DNA of 64,000 bases from [Clostridium] aerotolerans DSM 5434 (GTDB lineage Bacteria > Bacillota > Clostridia > Lachnospirales > Lachnospiraceae): NCBI RefSeq assembly GCF_000687555.1, contig NZ_JHWJ01000015.1, forward strand, positions 84,998 through 148,997, written 5' to 3'. The notes beneath the pieces are model-generated. The model was not told the DNA's origin, ran no database searches, and worked only from the letters and a program-made list of their open reading frames with translations. Within the stretch, counting starts at the first letter, position 1; every line of letters begins with the position of its first letter. This document shows positions 60,372-64,000 of this stretch, piece after piece. The position numbers were made by a program, and so were the translations under genes.

Positions 60372-61423
60372 CAGAACAGACCTCCCTTTCTGATTTTCTC
60401 AACAATTGGCGGCAGAGATACCTTCGGCGCCCTGGGATCCAGGAGCCAGGTTTTCGCTTTATGGGTAGATGATACCTCAAAATAGGGAGGCCGTCTTATA
60501 AAATCAATGTTAAGCGCCCGTGGATTTCTGGGAGCAAAAGCGTCTCCCTCGATTTCCGCATAAAGGCTTTTCGGTGTCCCCGGTATGGAAAAAAGCTCAC
60601 TCCCCTTCTGTCCCGCCTGAGGCAAGGAGGACAAAAGTGCCCAGGTATAAGGATGCCTTGGATCATAAAATATCTCCTCACAGGTCCCAATCTCAACAAT
60701 ATCCCCAGCATACATGACAGCCACCCGGTCAGCAATATTAGCAACCACCCCAAGATCATGAGTAATAAGAATAACAGAAAGCTGATACTTATGTCGCAGC
60801 TCCTTTAACAGATCAAGAATCTGGGCCTGAATGGTCACATCAAGTGCTGTCGTAGGCTCATCACAGATCAGAACTTTTGGATTGCAGGCAATGGCGATGG
60901 CAATCACCACTCTTTGCCTCATTCCTCCTGAAAATTCATGGGGATACTGCTCGAATCTCTTTACCGGCTCCTGAATTCCCACATCCTCTAAATACTGTAT
61001 GGTCCTTTTAATGGCCTCCATACGCCCCACGCCTTGATGAAGCAGGACTGCCTCCATAATCTGGCTTCCAATGGTTTTTAAGGGGTTTAAACTGGTCATA
61101 GGGTCCTGCATGATCATGGCAATCTCCCGGCCTCTGATCCGTCTCCAGTCTTTTTCTTTACGAATGGCAGTCAGATCCATGATCCTTTCCTCTTCCCCGC
61201 CATAGTAAAAAATACTTCCTCCAGACACATATCCATTTTTATCTAACAGCCCCATAAATGATTTGGTAAATACCGATTTACCGCTTCCCGATTCTCCCAC
61301 AATGGCAAGAACCTCTCCCCGATACAGCTCCATAGAAACCTCACGGACCGCATGAAGCACCTTCCCCCTTAACTCAAATCGAATATCTAAATCCCTGACC
61401 TCTAACATCATTTCACGTTCCAT
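60371..61423 (-). CDS. oppD: Peptide ABC transporter ATP-binding protein (OppD/DppD)
   Basis: 350 aa. Walker [16 protein letters not shown], signature [14 protein letters not shown], Walker [13 protein letters not shown], and the C-terminal oligo/dipeptide domain ([13 protein letters not shown] onward). ATG 61423 is downstream of AAGGAGG (11 nt); the frame to 61558 runs into oppC and is not used. Confidence 0.93.
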   Translation of the reverse strand: MEREMMLEVRDLDIRFELRGKVLHAVREVSMELYRGEVLAIVGESGSGKSVFTKSFMGLLDKNGYVSGGSIFYYGGEEERIMDLTAIRKEKDWRRIRGREIAMIMQDPMTSLNPLKTIGSQIMEAVLLHQGVGRMEAIKRTIQYLEDVGIQEPVKRFEQYPHEFSGGMRQRVVIAIAIACNPKVLICDEPTTALDVTIQAQILDLLKELRHKYQLSVILITHDLGVVANIADRVAVMYAGDIVEIGTCEEIFYDPRHPYTWALLSSLPQAGQKGSELFSIPGTPKSLYAEIEGDAFAPRNPRALNIDFIRRPPYFEVSSTHKAKTWLLDPRAPKVSLPPIVEKIRKGGLF

Positions 61424-61439
61424 ACCATACCATACCTCC

Positions 61440-62426
61440 TTATACGTGATTTTTCGGATCAGCCGCATCAGAGAAGGCATTGCCGATGATATAAAATGAA
61501 ATGGTAACAAAAGATAGGATAATGGTAGGATAAACCAGCTGATACCGAAGTGCCGCACTGGTAATCAGCACTCTTCCCTCATTGATGAGATTTCCAAGGC
61601 TTGGAATATCCACAGGAAGCCCCAGCCCAATATAGGTGATAAACACCTCATTTCCAATGGCAGCAGGAATGGTAAGAGCCATACGCAGCATGATGACTGA
61701 TACGAGATAAGGCAGCAGGTTCTTTACAATGATTCTACCCGTTGGCGTTCCAAGACACCGGCTGGCCACATTATAATCCCGATCCCGGATAATGAGAATC
61801 TGATTCCGTATAAACCGCGCCATCTGAATCCACCCGGTCAGACACATGGCAAATACAAGGGTCTCTACACTTGGCTTTAATATGTAGGAAATCAATATAA
61901 GAATAATCGTATTTGGGATATTGTCAATGATATTATAAATCTCCGTCAGTATGAAATCCACCTTCCTGACATACCCCCAGACAACCCCTACGGAAATGCC
62001 GATCACAGCTTCTGCAAGAGCCACCAGAATTCCAATGAGAAGAGAGGTCCTGGTGCCTGCCCAGATTCTTGCCCACAGATCCTGCCCAATGGAATTGGTC
62101 CCAAGAATAAATATCTTGCCAGGAGGCACGTTCCGATACTGCATCCCATTGGCATCATTTAATATTTTATTAGGATCATACTGCCCCGGCAAATAAGGCT
62201 GAACAAAAGTAAATAGAAGAAGGAGAATCAAAAGCAGCAAAAGAACCACTGCCCCCCGGTTCTTAAAAAATGCCAGTATGGTACTGTTCCAATAGGAATA
62301 ATTGCTGTATCCCCCTCTCTCCGCTTCTTCTTCCTGAAACTCTGCAAAAGAAAACAGATCCGATTCTTCCATGTGCTTCATCAGCTGTTTTTCCTTCGTA
62401 TGGCGGTAAGAAAACTGCTTCATCAT
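61440..62426 (-). CDS. oppC: Peptide ABC transporter permease (OppC/DppC)
   Basis: 328 aa. Long polar N-terminus (about 60), then a hydrophobic helix and five more; FILGTNSIGQDLWARIWAGTRTSL and the EAA loop (NEVFITYIGLGLPVDIPSLG) are typical (shown in parts). Overlaps oppB by 4 bp. Confidence 0.93.
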   Translation of the reverse strand: MMKQFSYRHTKEKQLMKHMEESDLFSFAEFQEEEAERGGYSNYSYWNSTILAFFKNRGAVVLLLLLILLLLFTFVQPYLPGQYDPNKILNDANGMQYRNVPPGKIFILGTNSIGQDLWARIWAGTRTSLLIGILVALAEAVIGISVGVVWGYVRKVDFILTEIYNIIDNIPNTIILILISYILKPSVETLVFAMCLTGWIQMARFIRNQILIIRDRDYNVASRCLGTPTGRIIVKNLLPYLVSVIMLRMALTIPAAIGNEVFITYIGLGLPVDIPSLGNLINEGRVLITSAALRYQLVYPTIILSFVTISFYIIGNAFSDAADPKNHV

Positions 62427-63364
62427 CTGTCACCTTCTTTCCTTCCAAGGCTGATCCTGGGATCCAGCATGACCATAAGAACGTCCCCTAACAAAAGCCC
62501 TAACACGCCAACACAGGCATACAGAAGCACAATTCCCTGAACCATGTTATTGTCATGCTTTTTAATCACCTGAACCAAAAGCCCTCCCATTCCAGGAATG
62601 CTGTATAAGGACTCAATGTAAATAGACCCAATCACCGTATTTAAAAATGCCGTAGGTATGTACTGAACCAAAGGAACAAAGGCATTCCGGAAAATATGCT
62701 TAAACATAATCTCCCCCTCTGACAATCCCTTAGCCTTTGCAAGCTTCACATAATCCCTGTTACTTTCATCCACCATATAACGCCTCAGCCACATGCCGTA
62801 AAATGCAATATTTCCAAGAGACATGGAAAAAACAGGAAGAATCCAGTATTTGGGCTCCTCCATCTTAAACAGCAGCCCCACCTGTAAAAAGTTGGTTCCA
62901 TAAAGCTGAAGATACAGATAATACACCGCAGCCGGCACTGCCTGTATGCATACAATAAACAAAGTACCAAGACGGTCCGGCCAGCGATACTGATACCTTG
63001 CCATCACCGCCCCCAAAGGAAGCCCTATGAAAAGAGAAAGGACCATAGACCATAGACCAAGCTTAATGGAGACAGGCACCTTATCCGCCAGCACATCCGC
63101 AACCGGAACATTGGCCCGATAAATTCTGGATACCCCAAGATCCCCATGAAGCAGATCTCCAAAAAAGCGGACAATCTGTACCGGAAGCGGATCAGAAAGC
63201 CCCATCTCCTTAAGCCCCACCTGAATTTGCTGGGGCGTCATCTTATCAAAGTTCTGAAAATATCCCTCTATCGGCATAAAACGAAGCAGGCAGAACACAA
63301 CCGTTAAAATCACCGCCAGGGTAAGAAAGGAACGTGCAATACGCTTTGCTAAATACTTTACCAT
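62423..63364 (-). CDS. oppB: Peptide ABC transporter permease (OppB/DppB)
   Basis: 313 aa with six membrane helices. KRIARSFLTLAVILTVVF at the start, LPLGAVMARYQYRWPDRLG, the EAA loop KAKGLSEGEIMFKHIFRNAF and SIPGMGGLLVQ (shown in parts) fit OppB. Downstream of the repeat-bearing gap after the probable substrate-binding gene. Confidence 0.93.
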   Translation of the reverse strand: MVKYLAKRIARSFLTLAVILTVVFCLLRFMPIEGYFQNFDKMTPQQIQVGLKEMGLSDPLPVQIVRFFGDLLHGDLGVSRIYRANVPVADVLADKVPVSIKLGLWSMVLSLFIGLPLGAVMARYQYRWPDRLGTLFIVCIQAVPAAVYYLYLQLYGTNFLQVGLLFKMEEPKYWILPVFSMSLGNIAFYGMWLRRYMVDESNRDYVKLAKAKGLSEGEIMFKHIFRNAFVPLVQYIPTAFLNTVIGSIYIESLYSIPGMGGLLVQVIKKHDNNMVQGIVLLYACVGVLGLLLGDVLMVMLDPRISLGRKEGDR

Positions 63365-63451
63365 CAGCTTCCAGTCTCCTTTGTCCTTAAAATAAAAATA
63401 CTCTCTGAAAAAGACATAAAAACCATACCTCTCTTTCAGACGGTATTATTC

Positions 63452-63481
63452 CGCCGGACCAAAACACGTTTCGGTCCGGCG
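63452..63481 (-). promoter_or_regulatory. Intercistronic GC-rich hairpin between oppA and oppB
   Basis: A perfect 9-bp CGCCGGACC/GGTCCGGCG stem, extended by A/T pairs in the loop, about 90 bp before oppB. No T-run follows on the minus strand. It may protect the upstream oppA mRNA or lower read-through into the permease genes, as in other ABC operons. Confidence 0.55.
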
Positions 63482-63540
63482 TATGAATTATTCATCACTA
63501 ATTCTATTGCTCTAAGTTTCTTTGAATTATCTATCGCTCC

Positions 63541-63895
63541 GCTGTTTCTCTGTTACTCTGTTTCGCTGCTTTTCTGTTTCTCTGTTTCTCTGCTTTTCTG
63601 TTTCTTTACTTTTCTATTTATCCACTTTTCTGTTTCTCTTCTTTTCTATTTCTCCGCTTCTCTTTTTCTACGCTTCTATCTCTTCTCTTTCTACGCTTCT
63701 CTTTCTATGCTTCTCTCTTTCTACGCTTCTCTTTCTATGCTTCTCTCTTTCTACGCTTCTCTCTTTCTACGCTTCTCTCTTTCTACGCTTCTCTTTCTAC
63801 GCTTCTCTCTTTCTACGCTTCTCTTTTTCTTCGCTTCCTTTTTTCTTCGCTTCTTTTTTTCTTCGCTTCTTTTTTTCTTCTATCTATGCTCTTCT
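63541..63895. repeat. Polypyrimidine tandem repeat
   Basis: About 350 bp of nearly pure C/T on the plus strand. The left part is made of TGTTTCTC-like units, the right part of about 13 units of 14-16 bp based on TTTCTACGCTTCTC (variants TATGCTTC and TTCGCTTC). In the minus-strand transcript it is purine-rich. An apparent 152-codon plus frame here codes only for Leu/Phe/Ser-rich repeats. Confidence 0.9.
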
Positions 63896-63928
63896 CTATA
63901 TCCTTTTCTTAGTTAACATAATTTATTC

Positions 63929-64000
63929 TTACTTTTCATTCGCCTCCCTGTTCGCCTTATACTCCTCCATAGAAACATAATGATCCAACAGATGCTGTCC
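63929..64000 (-). CDS. 3' end of a probable peptide-binding protein (OppA/DppA)
   Basis: The last 23 codons plus stop of a minus-strand gene that continues past the right edge: LLDHYVSMEEYKANREANEK before TAA at 63931-63929. It is upstream of oppB in the same orientation, where the substrate-binding lipoprotein gene is expected. The fragment is too short to identify by itself. Confidence 0.6.
   Translation of the reverse strand, partial: GQHLLDHYVSMEEYKANREANEK

Noticed and set aside
63655..63895. Possible CRISPR array in the repeat
   Set aside because: Units of 14-16 bp follow each other without unique spacers and are pyrimidine-only; no cas genes are near.
63522..63980. 152-codon plus-strand frame of Leu/Phe/Ser repeats
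   Set aside because: It is a by-product of the pyrimidine repeat, has no ribosome site, and runs over the 3' end of the minus-strand oppA-like gene.

Overview
The window looks like chromosome from a Gram-positive anaerobe of the Lachnospiraceae (Clostridium cluster XIVa, Lacrimispora/Clostridium-like). The evidence is the moderate GC content, strong AAGGAGG-type ribosome binding sites, the recA-recX-rny order, a giant fused 2-hydroxyacyl-CoA dehydratase activase, a cell-wall-binding-repeat protein, and clostridial arabinose genes. This is inferred from gene content, since no rRNA or tRNA gene is present.

Layout: 1-5595 is a trp operon, trpE(partial)-G-D-C-F-B-A, tightly or translationally coupled. 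5611-10062 is a thiamine operon (promoter, TPP riboswitch with terminator, thiC-thiW-thiM-thiE-thiD) suited to thiazole salvage. 10305-14345 carries a PNPOx-like flavoprotein, an HxlR regulator and lacZ on the minus strand. 14600-19500 is an AT-rich accessory stretch: a Cys/Asn-rich peptide, a start-less gene remnant, GlsB/YeaQ and CsbD stress proteins, an IS256-type transposase remnant, a Kelch-propeller protein, two overlapping phage-like regulatory genes, and a long AT-rich spacer with repeated AAGACAC motifs before an XRE repressor. 20004-23195 holds two convergent AraC regulators and an MFS transporter.

23197-30413 is a minus-strand arabinose operon: transaldolase, GH51 arabinofuranosidase, araA, an FGGY ribulokinase, araD, then the GntR/LacI regulator araR last. 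An AraR-like operator overlaps its promoter. 30975-35922 is the housekeeping block recA (with a LexA box), recX, rny and a D,D-carboxypeptidase. Next come an S8 protease, lysA, pyk, a degenerate rhomboid and corA. 42397-46665 is the giant activase. 46820-52765 holds a DUF6179/DUF6323 pair, a secreted cell-wall-binding protein, a GH43-like protein, a DUF1540 peptide and glyA. 52845-58486 has recJ, a YgjP-like metallopeptidase, a Crp/Fnr regulator, a YczE-like membrane protein, a YjjG-like phosphatase and a class-A-beta-lactamase-fold hydrolase. 58520-64000 is a peptide ABC transporter (oppF, D, C, B and the 3' end of a probable oppA) followed by a cytosolic YkfC-like NlpC/P60 peptidase. I read this last block, with the serine hydrolase, as a muropeptide uptake and recycling operon.

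The most interesting unexplained items are: two orphan promoter-to-terminator units that could be small C/U-rich RNAs (30872-30968, 37282-37380); a roughly 350-bp polypyrimidine tandem repeat between oppA and oppB; the muropeptide operon with its beta-lactamase-fold enzyme; a possible translation switch between araA and the ribulokinase gene; the AAGACAC repeats upstream of the XRE repressor; and the Kelch protein beside a decayed transposase. I found no CRISPR array, tRNA, rRNA or intact mobile element. All start sites and functions rest on reading the sequence; no database search was run.
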